DNA of 6,687 nucleotides from contig JALVFB010000396.1 in the NCBI GenBank assembly GCA_027030295.1, positions 1 through 6,687 on the forward strand, given 5' to 3'. Source of the DNA: Hyphomicrobiales bacterium. Its GTDB lineage: Bacteria > Pseudomonadota > Alphaproteobacteria > Rhizobiales > Aestuariivirgaceae. The translations under genes were made by a program, and so were the position numbers. Below, piece by piece: positions 1-5,530 of the stretch (positions within the stretch are counted from its first letter, which is position 1; every line of letters starts with the position of its first letter). The notes beneath the pieces are model-generated. The model saw only the letters and a program-made list of their open reading frames with translations. It did no database searches and had not been told where the DNA came from.

Positions 1-124
1 TGATGGGCGAGAGCCAGCCGCGCGCGACCTCCGCCACCGGCACGCCGGCCACCGCGGCCTCTTTCGCCAGCTCGCGGATGTCCACCACGCCATCCAGCTC
101 GTCGATGTTCTTCGGCCCGGTCAT
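1..124 (-). CDS. N-terminal part of an unrecognised protein, cut by the window edge
   Basis: A minus-strand reading frame opens at an ATG (122-124) and continues through 41 codons to the left edge without a stop. The product begins MTGPKNIDELDGVVDIRE and continues with a short Ala/Val-rich stretch; no signal peptide or membrane segment is visible. Nearly every codon ends in G or C, as in the neighbouring real genes, and this is the main reason to believe it is coding. The frame is closed upstream by a TGA at 170-172, inside the arm of an inverted repeat, and no other usual start codon lies between. The ribosome binding site is weak (only an AAGAG-like stretch just upstream). It lies in the same direction as yejB, about 210 bases after its stop, but does not look like the start of YejE, which normally has a membrane segment soon after its N-terminus. 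I do not recognise the family and assign no function. Confidence 0.45.
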   Translation of the reverse strand, partial: MTGPKNIDELDGVVDIRELAKEAAVAGVPVAEVARGWLSPI

Positions 125-151
125 GCACTCTTGCCAGTTCGGTTGCGGTTT

Positions 152-233
152 GCGCTCCGTTGCCGATTGTCAAGGGGCATGCCCGCTTCGCGGCGGCCCG
201 CAGGGCCGCCCTTGACAATCGGCAACGGAGCGC
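152..233. repeat. Inverted repeat, 25-bp perfect arms with a nested hairpin
   Basis: The arms at 152-176 and 209-233 are exact reverse complements (outer end GCGCTCCGTTGCC, inner end ATTGTCAAGGG). They enclose 32 GC-rich bases. Within that spacer, and running into the right arm, is a competing smaller hairpin: GGCGGCCC at 192-199 pairs with GGGCCGCC at 203-210 across a 3-base loop. No run of T follows on either strand, so it is not a textbook intrinsic terminator. It could be a REP-like or miniature mobile repeat, or an mRNA-stabilising structure in the transcript downstream of yejB. Copy number elsewhere in the genome cannot be judged from here. Confidence 0.8.
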
Positions 234-246
234 CAGTCTGGAATTG

Positions 247-302
247 CTCCCCTCTCCGGAAGAAACAGTGGACATGTCCACTGTTTCTTCCGGAGAGGGG
301 AG
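247..302. repeat. Perfect 56-bp palindrome with no spacer
   Basis: Bases 247-274 (starting CTCCCCTCTCCGGAAG) are the exact reverse complement of 275-302; the centre is GGACATGTCC. There is no loop and no mismatch over 28 base pairs. Just outside, ATTGC on the left (243-247) and GCAAT on the right (306-310) are also complementary but offset by a few bases, so the symmetry was probably once longer or includes a small insertion. It starts 33 bases downstream of the yejB stop. In RNA it would make a very stable hairpin and could act as a transcript 3' end, but no T-tract follows on either strand. It could equally be a two-fold-symmetric protein site or a fold-back mobile repeat. Confidence 0.9.
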
Positions 303-335
303 GCAAGCAATCCTTCCCCATGTCCATCATCCGCA

Positions 336-1457
336 TCACAGCTCCCTTTTCTCGAAGTCGATGCGCGGGTCGATGAGGGTATAGACCACGTCGGTAATGA
401 GGTTCGTGAGCAGCCCCATCAGCGAGAAGATGTAGAGCGTGGCGAACACCACCGGATAGTCGCGGTCTATCGCCGCCTTGAAGCCCAGCAGCCCCAGCCC
501 GTCCAGCGAGAAGATTTGCTCGATGAGCAGCGAGCCGGTGAAGAAGGCGGAGATGAAGGCGCCCGGAAACCCGGCGATGACGATGAGCATGGCGTTGCGG
601 AACACGTGCCCGTAGAGCACGCGGCGCTCGGTCAGGCCCTTGGCCCGCGCCGTCATGACGTATTGCTTCCTGATTTCGTCCAGGAACGAGTTCTTGGTGA
701 GCAGCGTCATGGTGGCGAAGGAGGAAATGGCCAGCGCGGTGAGCGGCAGCACCAGGTGCCAGGCGTAATCGAGAATCTTCTGCCACCAGGTCAGTTCCTC
801 GAAATTGTCCGACACCAGCCCGCGCAGGGGAAAGATGCTCCAGAACGAGCCGCCCGCGAACAACACGATGAGCAGAATGGCGAACAGGAACGACGGGATG
901 GCGTAGCCGACGATGATGACGGCGGATGTCCATACGTCAAAGCGCGAGCCATCGCGCACCGCCTTGGCGATGCCCAGCGGAATGGACACGCCATAGGAGA
1001 TGAAGGTGAGCCACAGCCCCAGCGAGATGGAAACGGGCATGGCGTCCTTGATGAGGTCGAGAACCGGCCGGTCGCGGAAATAGCTGTTGCCGAAATCGAA
1101 GCGGAAATAGTCCCAGATCATTTTCAGAAAGCGCTCGTGCGCCGGCTTGTCGAAGCCGAACTGCTTTTCCAGCTGCCTGATGAACTCCGGGTCCAGCCCC
1201 TGCGCGCCGCGATACTTGAAGCCGCCCTCCGCCGCGCCGCCTGCGGCGGCCGCACCGGCGCCGGCCTGGCCCACCTCGCCGCCGGCGCCCGCACCGCCGA
1301 TGCGCGCGGTGGCGGAAATGTCATGCCCCTGCAACTTGGCCAGCACCCGCTCCACCGGCCCGCCGGGCAGGAATTGCACGATGACGAAATTGATGAGCAT
1401 GATCCCGATGAGCGTCGGGATGATCAGGCCCAGCCTTTTCAGAATATAGGCGCCCAT
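336..1457 (-). CDS. yejB: YejB-type peptide ABC importer permease
   Basis: One of the two inner-membrane permeases of a YejABEF-type ABC importer. In enteric bacteria this system takes up oligopeptides and the antibiotic microcin C, using a periplasmic binding protein (YejA), a second permease (YejE) and an ATPase (YejF). The 373-residue product is close to the family length (E. coli about 364). The first membrane segment is at about 8-29. Residues 53-79 form an Ala/Gly-rich insert, and the core membrane domain covers about 140-362. The EAA loop that contacts the ATPase is visible at about 260-289 ([15 protein letters not shown] followed by RNAM). The ending [13 protein letters not shown] is typical of dipeptide/oligopeptide-type permeases. 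The ATG is preceded by GGAAGG at a 5-base spacing. The gene follows the secB terminator, and none of its yej partners is seen in the window. Substrate is inferred from the family. Confidence 0.93.
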   Translation of the reverse strand: MGAYILKRLGLIIPTLIGIMLINFVIVQFLPGGPVERVLAKLQGHDISATARIGGAGAGGEVGQAGAGAAAAGGAAEGGFKYRGAQGLDPEFIRQLEKQFGFDKPAHERFLKMIWDYFRFDFGNSYFRDRPVLDLIKDAMPVSISLGLWLTFISYGVSIPLGIAKAVRDGSRFDVWTSAVIIVGYAIPSFLFAILLIVLFAGGSFWSIFPLRGLVSDNFEELTWWQKILDYAWHLVLPLTALAISSFATMTLLTKNSFLDEIRKQYVMTARAKGLTERRVLYGHVFRNAMLIVIAGFPGAFISAFFTGSLLIEQIFSLDGLGLLGFKAAIDRDYPVVFATLYIFSLMGLLTNLITDVVYTLIDPRIDFEKREL

Positions 1458-1560
1458 GTGGCCCTTCCGCCGCTTTTTCCGCCCCCGTTGCGGACGAATC
1501 GTTGCTCCCAGCTTCTAGAGCATTTTGGCGGAAATTCGAAATGGCACGTTGCGCGGGGTG

Positions 1561-1596
1561 AAAACAGGCGGGCCACGGGCGCAGCGCCCGTGGCCC
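1561..1596 (-). terminator. Probable intrinsic terminator of secB
   Basis: On the minus strand, 36 bases beyond the secB stop, 1570-1582 and 1584-1596 form a perfect 13-base inverted repeat around a single A (a 12-bp stem with a 3-base loop in practice), very GC-rich. The stem is followed by GCCTG and then TTTT at 1561-1564. The short T-run, five bases away from the stem, is weaker than ideal, but position and stem strength fit termination of secB before yejB. Confidence 0.6.
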
Positions 1597-1632
1597 CTGA
1601 AAAGATCGCAATTGTTCGATGCGCCGATGCGA

Positions 1633-2142
1633 TCAGCTGGCCTGCTGGCCTTCGCCCTCGCCGCCCTCGGCCTGCTGCACGCGCTGCGCATACATGGCCG
1701 CGAAATCGATGGGATCGAGCATCAGTGGCGGGAAGCCGCCGTCGCGGGTGGCGTCGGCCAGGATGCGGCGGGCGAACGGGAACAACATGCGCGGGCATTC
1801 GATGAGCACCGCCGGGCCGAGCATTTCCTGCGGGATGTTTTCCAGGCGGAAGATGCCGGCATAGGTGAGCTCCACGTGGAAGATCACCTGCTTTTCATGT
1901 TCGGCGTGGGCCTCCAGCTCCAGCATCACTTCATAATCGTTTTCGCCGAGCTGATTGGCGTTCACGTTCACGTTGATGTTGATCTGCGGCTGCACGCCCT
2001 GCAGGGTCAGGGAATTGGGGGCGTTGGGATTCTCGAAGGACAGATCCTTCAGGTATTGCCCCAGAATGCTCAGCTGCGGTTGCGCCTCCTGCCGCTCGCT
2101 GGCCGCGCCGTCCTGACCGTTGCCGGAAGTGTTCTCTGCCAT
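1633..2142 (-). CDS. secB: Protein-export chaperone SecB
   Basis: Cytoplasmic, normally tetrameric chaperone that keeps secretory preproteins unfolded and delivers them to SecA at the Sec translocon. The 169-residue product matches the family along its length. The conserved start of the fold is [10 protein letters not shown] (31-40). It is followed by the beta-strand region [22 protein letters not shown] (51-72), here rich in Asn and Val. The block [22 protein letters not shown] (104-125) corresponds to the helix and cleft region, and [15 protein letters not shown] (137-151) to the C-terminal helix region. The N-terminal 20 residues and the tail from about 158 (Glu/Gly/Gln-rich) are low-complexity extensions; acidic tails of this kind are common in alphaproteobacterial SecB. 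The ATG has GAGGA a few bases upstream. It lies 108 bases downstream of tRNA-Phe in the same direction, with no clear terminator between them, so read-through from the tRNA promoter is possible. Confidence 0.97.
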   Translation of the reverse strand: MAENTSGNGQDGAASERQEAQPQLSILGQYLKDLSFENPNAPNSLTLQGVQPQININVNVNANQLGENDYEVMLELEAHAEHEKQVIFHVELTYAGIFRLENIPQEMLGPAVLIECPRMLFPFARRILADATRDGGFPPLMLDPIDFAAMYAQRVQQAEGGEGEGQQAS

Positions 2143-2250
2143 GGTGTCCTCACATGCTGATGGATGATTCCGTTCCCGGCACCGGTATCACGAACGGTTC
2201 GGACAGACAATGCGCAATTGAACAGGACAGGAGGCGAAAGGAGACGGGCA

Positions 2251-2326
<76 letters not shown>

Positions 2327-2343
2327 AGGGTTTCTGGCGGCTG

Positions 2344-2372
2344 TATATATGGAAACGCGGCGGCGCTGACAA
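2344..2372 (-). promoter_or_regulatory. Sigma70-like promoter for tRNA-Phe
   Basis: On the minus strand, TTGTCA (2367-2372) and TATATA (2344-2349) are separated by exactly 17 bases. Each hexamer is close to the vegetative consensus, and the -10 stands out in a GC-rich setting. Transcription would begin at about 2336-2338, some ten bases before the mature tRNA 5' end. The -35 lies 22 bases beyond the stop of the upstream ABC exporter gene, so the tRNA has its own start. secB may share this transcript. Confidence 0.7.
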
Positions 2373-2394
2373 GCATTTTTGAAATCCCGCCGGT

Positions 2395-4158
2395 TCATGC
2401 CGGGCGCTCGGGAGACGACAGCCCGTGGAACGCCGGATTTTCCTCCCCGGCGGGCGACGAAAGCACCCTGATCCCGCCGTTGGAAAGTTCCAGAACCTGA
2501 TCGGCCACTTGCGTCCACGCCGGGGTATGGGTGATGGCGATGACGGTGATCCCCTGCCGGCGCACCAGCTCGGCGATCTGGCGGACCAGCTCCCGTTCGG
2601 TGGCCGGATCAAGCGCCGAGGTCACCTCGTCCAGAATCAGCAGCCGGGGATGGCGCACCAGGGCGCGGGCCAGGGAAAGCCGCTGGCGCTGGCCGCCGGA
2701 GAGCTTCACGCCGCGTTCGCCGAGATCGGTGTTCAATCCGTCGGGCAATCCGCGCACGAAGCCCGCCGCACCGGCCAGCTCCAGTGCCTGCCAGATCCGG
2801 TCATCCGGAATTTTCGCGCCCAGCGTCATGTTGTCACGCACGGAGCCGGAAAGCAGGATCAGCTCCTGCGGCACGTAGCCGATCATGTGTCGCCATTTGG
2901 CAAGATCGAGTTCTTCCAGGGACACTTCATCGATGAGGATGCGCCCGGCCTGTGGCCGTTGCAAGCCGCTCACAAGATCGACAATGGTCGTCTTGCCCGC
3001 GCCCGAAGGGCCAATGATGACGCTGATGCGTCGTGCCGGAAGCTGGAAGGACGCATCGTTCAGCACCGGTTTGCCGGGATAGGAAAAACGCACTCGCTCG
3101 AAACGGATGCCCCGTTCCAGCGTCGGCGTCACTCCTCCCGGCAGGGTTTCGCGCGCAGCCTCGGCAGAGGCGATGAGATCCTCCACCTGCTTCAGGTATG
3201 GGAGCTGTTCCGCCACCTTCTGCAGCCAGATCTGGGCCTTGCTGAAATTTCTGGCCACCGCCACCAGCAGGCCGGCCACCACGCCCACTTCCACCGGCGG
3301 GATCTCCAGCCACTGCACCGCCCCCAGCAACACGCCGAAGATCAGGATGATCGCGGCGATATTCTGCAGCGCGATCAGGCCGTTGGAGGTGAGGATCGTG
3401 CGAAAACGGTATTTGCGCAGCCGCATCACGAAGCGTTCGAACAGCGGCCGCAGGTTTTCCTCCAAGCCCATTGCCTTGAACACCTTGATGGAGGCAAACA
3501 CGTCGGCGAAATAGGAGGAAAGATCGGCCGTGGAACCGGCATATTTTCCACTGTATTTGCGAGACAGTTTCACGATCAGGAACAAAGGGCCAAAGAGCAG
3601 GATGCTGGCGGCCAGCACCAGCAGCGCCAGCAGCGGCGAGATGAGGATGATGAGCGCGGCATACACGAGCGTGCGCAACAGGACCGCCAGAGCCTTTACC
3701 GCCAGCTCCATGGCGATGGAGGCATTGGTGGTGAATTGGGCCAGCGTCATCGCCATGCCGCCCAGCCGGTTGTCGTGAAACCATGGCCAGCTGGTCTGCA
3801 CGATACTGGTCAGCAGCCGCCGTCGCAGTCGCGCCGCGATATCCGTTATCACGTATCCAGACCAGGAAAGAATGGCGAAGCTGATGAGTTCCCTGAGCAT
3901 CAGCGCGATAGCGGCGATGAAGGTTAGCAGCCAAGCCTGTTGCGGCAGTCCGATCCGCGCCAGCATGTCCATGATGGCGTGCGCCATCGGCGGCATGGCG
4001 GCGCCGTCCTGCCCCAGCGCCAGCGCCAGCAATGGCACCAGGGTGGCAATGCCGAACCCTTCCAGCAGGCTGTTGACGGAAAGCGCCAGCACCAGCAACA
4101 CCGCCCGGCGGGTGCCCAGGTGCCCCAGGACATGCAGAAGGCTGCGGATGTGTTTCAT
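2395..4158 (-). CDS. ABC exporter half-transporter (fused membrane and ATPase domains)
   Basis: A 587-residue inner-membrane exporter subunit of the MsbA/HlyB-like type, expected to work as a dimer and expel a substrate using ATP. The membrane domain fills about residues 1-320, with hydrophobic segments near 18-50, 74-105, 155-196 and 255-303. The ATPase domain follows from about 348. Its motifs are an aromatic A-loop Tyr360, Walker A GPSGAGKTT (383-391), Q-loop Gln431 in GYVPQE, signature LSGGQ (486-490), Walker B LLILDE with catalytic Glu511, D-loop SALD (514-517) and H-loop His544. All are intact, so it should be active. I chose the ATG at 4156-4158 because the recognisable domain begins there and the length is then normal. 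The same frame stays open to an ATG at 4272 but would add 38 low-complexity residues without a ribosome site. There is no peptidase domain at the N-terminus. Substrate (lipid, polysaccharide, peptide or drug) cannot be told; the neighbours give no clue. Confidence 0.92.
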   Translation of the reverse strand: MKHIRSLLHVLGHLGTRRAVLLVLALSVNSLLEGFGIATLVPLLALALGQDGAAMPPMAHAIMDMLARIGLPQQAWLLTFIAAIALMLRELISFAILSWSGYVITDIAARLRRRLLTSIVQTSWPWFHDNRLGGMAMTLAQFTTNASIAMELAVKALAVLLRTLVYAALIILISPLLALLVLAASILLFGPLFLIVKLSRKYSGKYAGSTADLSSYFADVFASIKVFKAMGLEENLRPLFERFVMRLRKYRFRTILTSNGLIALQNIAAIILIFGVLLGAVQWLEIPPVEVGVVAGLLVAVARNFSKAQIWLQKVAEQLPYLKQVEDLIASAEAARETLPGGVTPTLERGIRFERVRFSYPGKPVLNDASFQLPARRISVIIGPSGAGKTTIVDLVSGLQRPQAGRILIDEVSLEELDLAKWRHMIGYVPQELILLSGSVRDNMTLGAKIPDDRIWQALELAGAAGFVRGLPDGLNTDLGERGVKLSGGQRQRLSLARALVRHPRLLILDEVTSALDPATERELVRQIAELVRRQGITVIAITHTPAWTQVADQVLELSNGGIRVLSSPAGEENPAFHGLSSPERPA

Positions 4159-4380
4159 CTTGCCGCCGGCTTTGTGCGAATGCCAGTTTGCCCATGCAGC
4201 TCTAGGGACAATCCTTTCCGCTGGCAAGGGCGGGAGAGCAAATGCCGGTTGCCAAGCGGGGCAATTGGTCATAGTGTTTGATATTGATCATTTTCCGATC
4301 AGGCGTTCGCACGGGCCTCGTGCGGGCGTTCATGCCAAGTCGACCAGCCTGTAACCACACTCAGGGAGGAGGGAAAAACC
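4159..4380. promoter_or_regulatory. Divergent intergenic region between the ABC exporter and the TAXI operon
   Basis: Two transcription units diverge from here, so at least one promoter for each is expected. The stretch 4263-4298 is clearly AT-richer than its surroundings and contains TTGAT twice (4278-4282, 4284-4288), followed by the partially symmetric TGATC-7-GATCA (4286-4300). It is the likeliest site for a promoter or operator of the plus-strand operon, but I cannot pick a convincing -35/-10 pair. On the minus strand TTGCCA (4222-4227) stands 17 bases before TAGAGC (4199-4204), a weak candidate for the exporter gene. Confidence 0.4.
4302..4330 (+). other. Possible leader hairpin upstream of the TAXI gene
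   Basis: CGCACG (4308-4313) pairs perfectly with CGTGCG (4319-4324) over a 5-base loop. In RNA the helix can continue outward through two G-C pairs and four G-U pairs to 4302 and 4330. It would lie in the 5' leader if transcription starts in the AT-rich stretch just before it. It does not cover the ribosome binding site at 4367-4372, so a direct translational role is not evident. Confidence 0.35.
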
Positions 4381-5355
4381 ATGAGGAAATTGTTCTGGGG
4401 CATTGCCGCCGTATCCGCGCTGGCGCTGACGGCCACCGCCGGCACCGCTTCCGCCGGCACCAAGTTCATCTCCATCGGCACCGGCGGCATCACCGGCGTG
4501 TATTATCCGACCGGCGGCGCCATCTGCCGGCTGATGAACAAGCGCCGCAAGGAGACGGGCATCCGTTGCTCGGTGGAATCCACCGGCGGCTCCATCTACA
4601 ACATCAACGCCATCCGCAACAAGGAGCTGGAGTTCGGCGTCGCCCAGTCCGACTGGCAGTATCACGCCTACAACGGCACCTCCAAGTTCAAGGACAAGGG
4701 GCCGTTCAAGGAGCTGCGCGCGGTGTTTTCCGTGCATCCGGAACCGGTGACCATCGTCGCGCGCAATGATTCCGGCATCAAGACCATTCTTGACCTGAAG
4801 GGCAAGCGGGTGAACATCGGCAATCCCGGTTCCGGCACCCGCGGCACCTGGGAGGTGATCGAGAAAACGCTGGGCTGGCAGCGTTCCGATCTGAAGCTGG
4901 CGGCCGAACTGAAATCGGCCGAAACCGGTCAGGCGCTGTGCGACAACAAGATCGACGCCTATTTCTGGCTGGTGGGCCACCCCTCGGCGCTGACGCAGGA
5001 AACGCTGGCTTCCTGTCCGTCGCACCTGGTGAACGCCCGCGCGCCGAAAATCGAGGAACTGGTGAAGAAGACGCCATATTACAGCCTCGCGGTCATTCCG
5101 GGCGGCCTGTATCCGCAGCAGAAGGAAGACGTGCCCACCTGGGGCGTGCGCGCCACGCTGGTGACCGCCGCGTGGGTGCCGGAGGACGTCGTCTACAACC
5201 TCGTGAAGAGCGTGTTCGACAACTTCGACGCCTTCAAGAAGCTGCACCCGGCCTTCGGCCACCTGAAGCCGGAGGAAATGATCTCCGCCTCGCTCTCCGC
5301 CCCGCTGCATCCGGGCGCGGTGAAGTATTACAAGGAGCGCGGCTGGCTGAAGTGA
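4381..5355 (+). CDS. TAXI-family TRAP transporter periplasmic solute-binding protein
   Basis: Periplasmic binding protein that captures a solute and hands it to the TRAP membrane component encoded next. The 324-residue product has a clear signal peptide: basic start MRKLF, hydrophobic core, and a likely cut after Ala25 (TASA before GTKF). The mature N-terminus carries the TAXI hallmark ISIGTGGITGVYYPTGGAIC (about 30-49), followed by SVESTGGSIYNINAIRNKELEFGVAQSD. The middle block LKGKRVNIGNPGSGTRGT is also typical of the family. Length is normal (about 310-340). The start is set by AGGAGG at 4367-4372, eight bases before the ATG, a very strong ribosome site that fits the high expression binding proteins need. 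The TRAP permease follows 175 bases later on the same strand, separated by stem-loops. Known TAXI systems take up substrates such as glutamate or other organic acids, but most are uncharacterised, and I cannot predict the ligand. Confidence 0.94.
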   Translation: MRKLFWGIAAVSALALTATAGTASAGTKFISIGTGGITGVYYPTGGAICRLMNKRRKETGIRCSVESTGGSIYNINAIRNKELEFGVAQSDWQYHAYNGTSKFKDKGPFKELRAVFSVHPEPVTIVARNDSGIKTILDLKGKRVNIGNPGSGTRGTWEVIEKTLGWQRSDLKLAAELKSAETGQALCDNKIDAYFWLVGHPSALTQETLASCPSHLVNARAPKIEELVKKTPYYSLAVIPGGLYPQQKEDVPTWGVRATLVTAAWVPEDVVYNLVKSVFDNFDAFKKLHPAFGHLKPEEMISASLSAPLHPGAVKYYKERGWLK

Positions 5356-5368
5356 GACGCCACGGACG

Positions 5369-5393
5369 GGGGAGCGCCTTCCGGGCGCTCCCC
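5369..5393 (+). other. Intercistronic stem-loop 1 after the TAXI gene
   Basis: GGGGAGCGCC (5369-5378) pairs perfectly with GGCGCTCCCC (5384-5393) over the loop TTCCG, beginning 13 bases after the TAXI stop. No T-run follows, so full termination is unlikely. The placement fits a hairpin that protects the 3' end of the binding-protein mRNA or causes partial attenuation before the permease. Confidence 0.65.
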
Positions 5394-5428
5394 GCGCCTC
5401 CTGAACCGCTTTCCGTTCGGCCGCTTTT

Positions 5429-5463
5429 GCGCAACGAAAGGAGGTCGTCGCCTTTCGTTCCGC
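5429..5463 (+). other. Intercistronic stem-loop 2
   Basis: AACGAAAGG (5433-5441) pairs with CCTTTCGTT (5451-5459) over a 9-base loop. Beyond one C-C mismatch, GCG (5429-5431) pairs with CGC (5461-5463). The 5' arm and loop contain AAAGGAGG (5437-5444), a Shine-Dalgarno-like run with no start codon at a usable distance after it. No T-tract follows. Confidence 0.6.
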
Positions 5464-5478
5464 AAGAGTGGAGAAGGT

Positions 5479-5500
5479 CCGCCGGCGGTGCGTCCGGCGG
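5479..5500 (+). other. Intercistronic stem-loop 3
   Basis: CCGCCGG (5479-5485) pairs with CCGGCGG (5494-5500) over an 8-base loop. It ends 18 bases before the ribosome binding site of the permease gene. In DNA this GC-rich such a short stem can arise by chance, so it is the weakest of the three. Confidence 0.4.
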
Positions 5501-5530
5501 CGGGGAGAGCCAAATCAGGGAGGGGGCGTT

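Noticed and set aside
121..933. A 270-codon minus-strand open frame
   Set aside because: It overlaps yejB in another frame, is Arg/His-rich without any domain, and its end is simply translation of the palindromic repeats.
516..1805. A 429-codon plus-strand open frame overlapping yejB and the secB end
   Set aside because: It is antisense to a clear yejB. Its composition (Glu, Asp, His, Arg, Gly and Gln without domains) is that of the reverse strand of a GC-rich gene.
2170..2197. Inverted repeat CCGTTC/GAACGG in the secB leader
   Set aside because: Arms of only six bases with a 16-base spacer occur often by chance in DNA this GC-rich, and nothing else supports a regulatory role.
2373..2420. 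Terminator after the ABC exporter gene
   Set aside because: Only a 4-bp CCGG/CCGG hairpin is present, with no T-tract after it, which is too weak to call.
2425..3927. A 500-codon plus-strand open frame
   Set aside because: It is antisense to the ABC exporter, whose ATPase motifs are all intact on the minus strand. It is rich in His, Gln and Arg with no recognisable fold.
2927..4195. A 422-codon minus-strand frame within the ABC exporter gene
   Set aside because: It is a shifted frame of the exporter, of Gly/Ala/Arg/His composition. It does not show the ATPase motifs.
4159..4272. Longer start for the ABC exporter at 4272
   Set aside because: The extra 38 residues lie before the normal start of the domain, have no ribosome site, and would cover the likely promoter region.
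4330..5310. A 326-codon minus-strand frame opposite the TAXI gene
   Set aside because: It is a reverse-strand shadow of a gene with a signal peptide, a strong ribosome site and family motifs.
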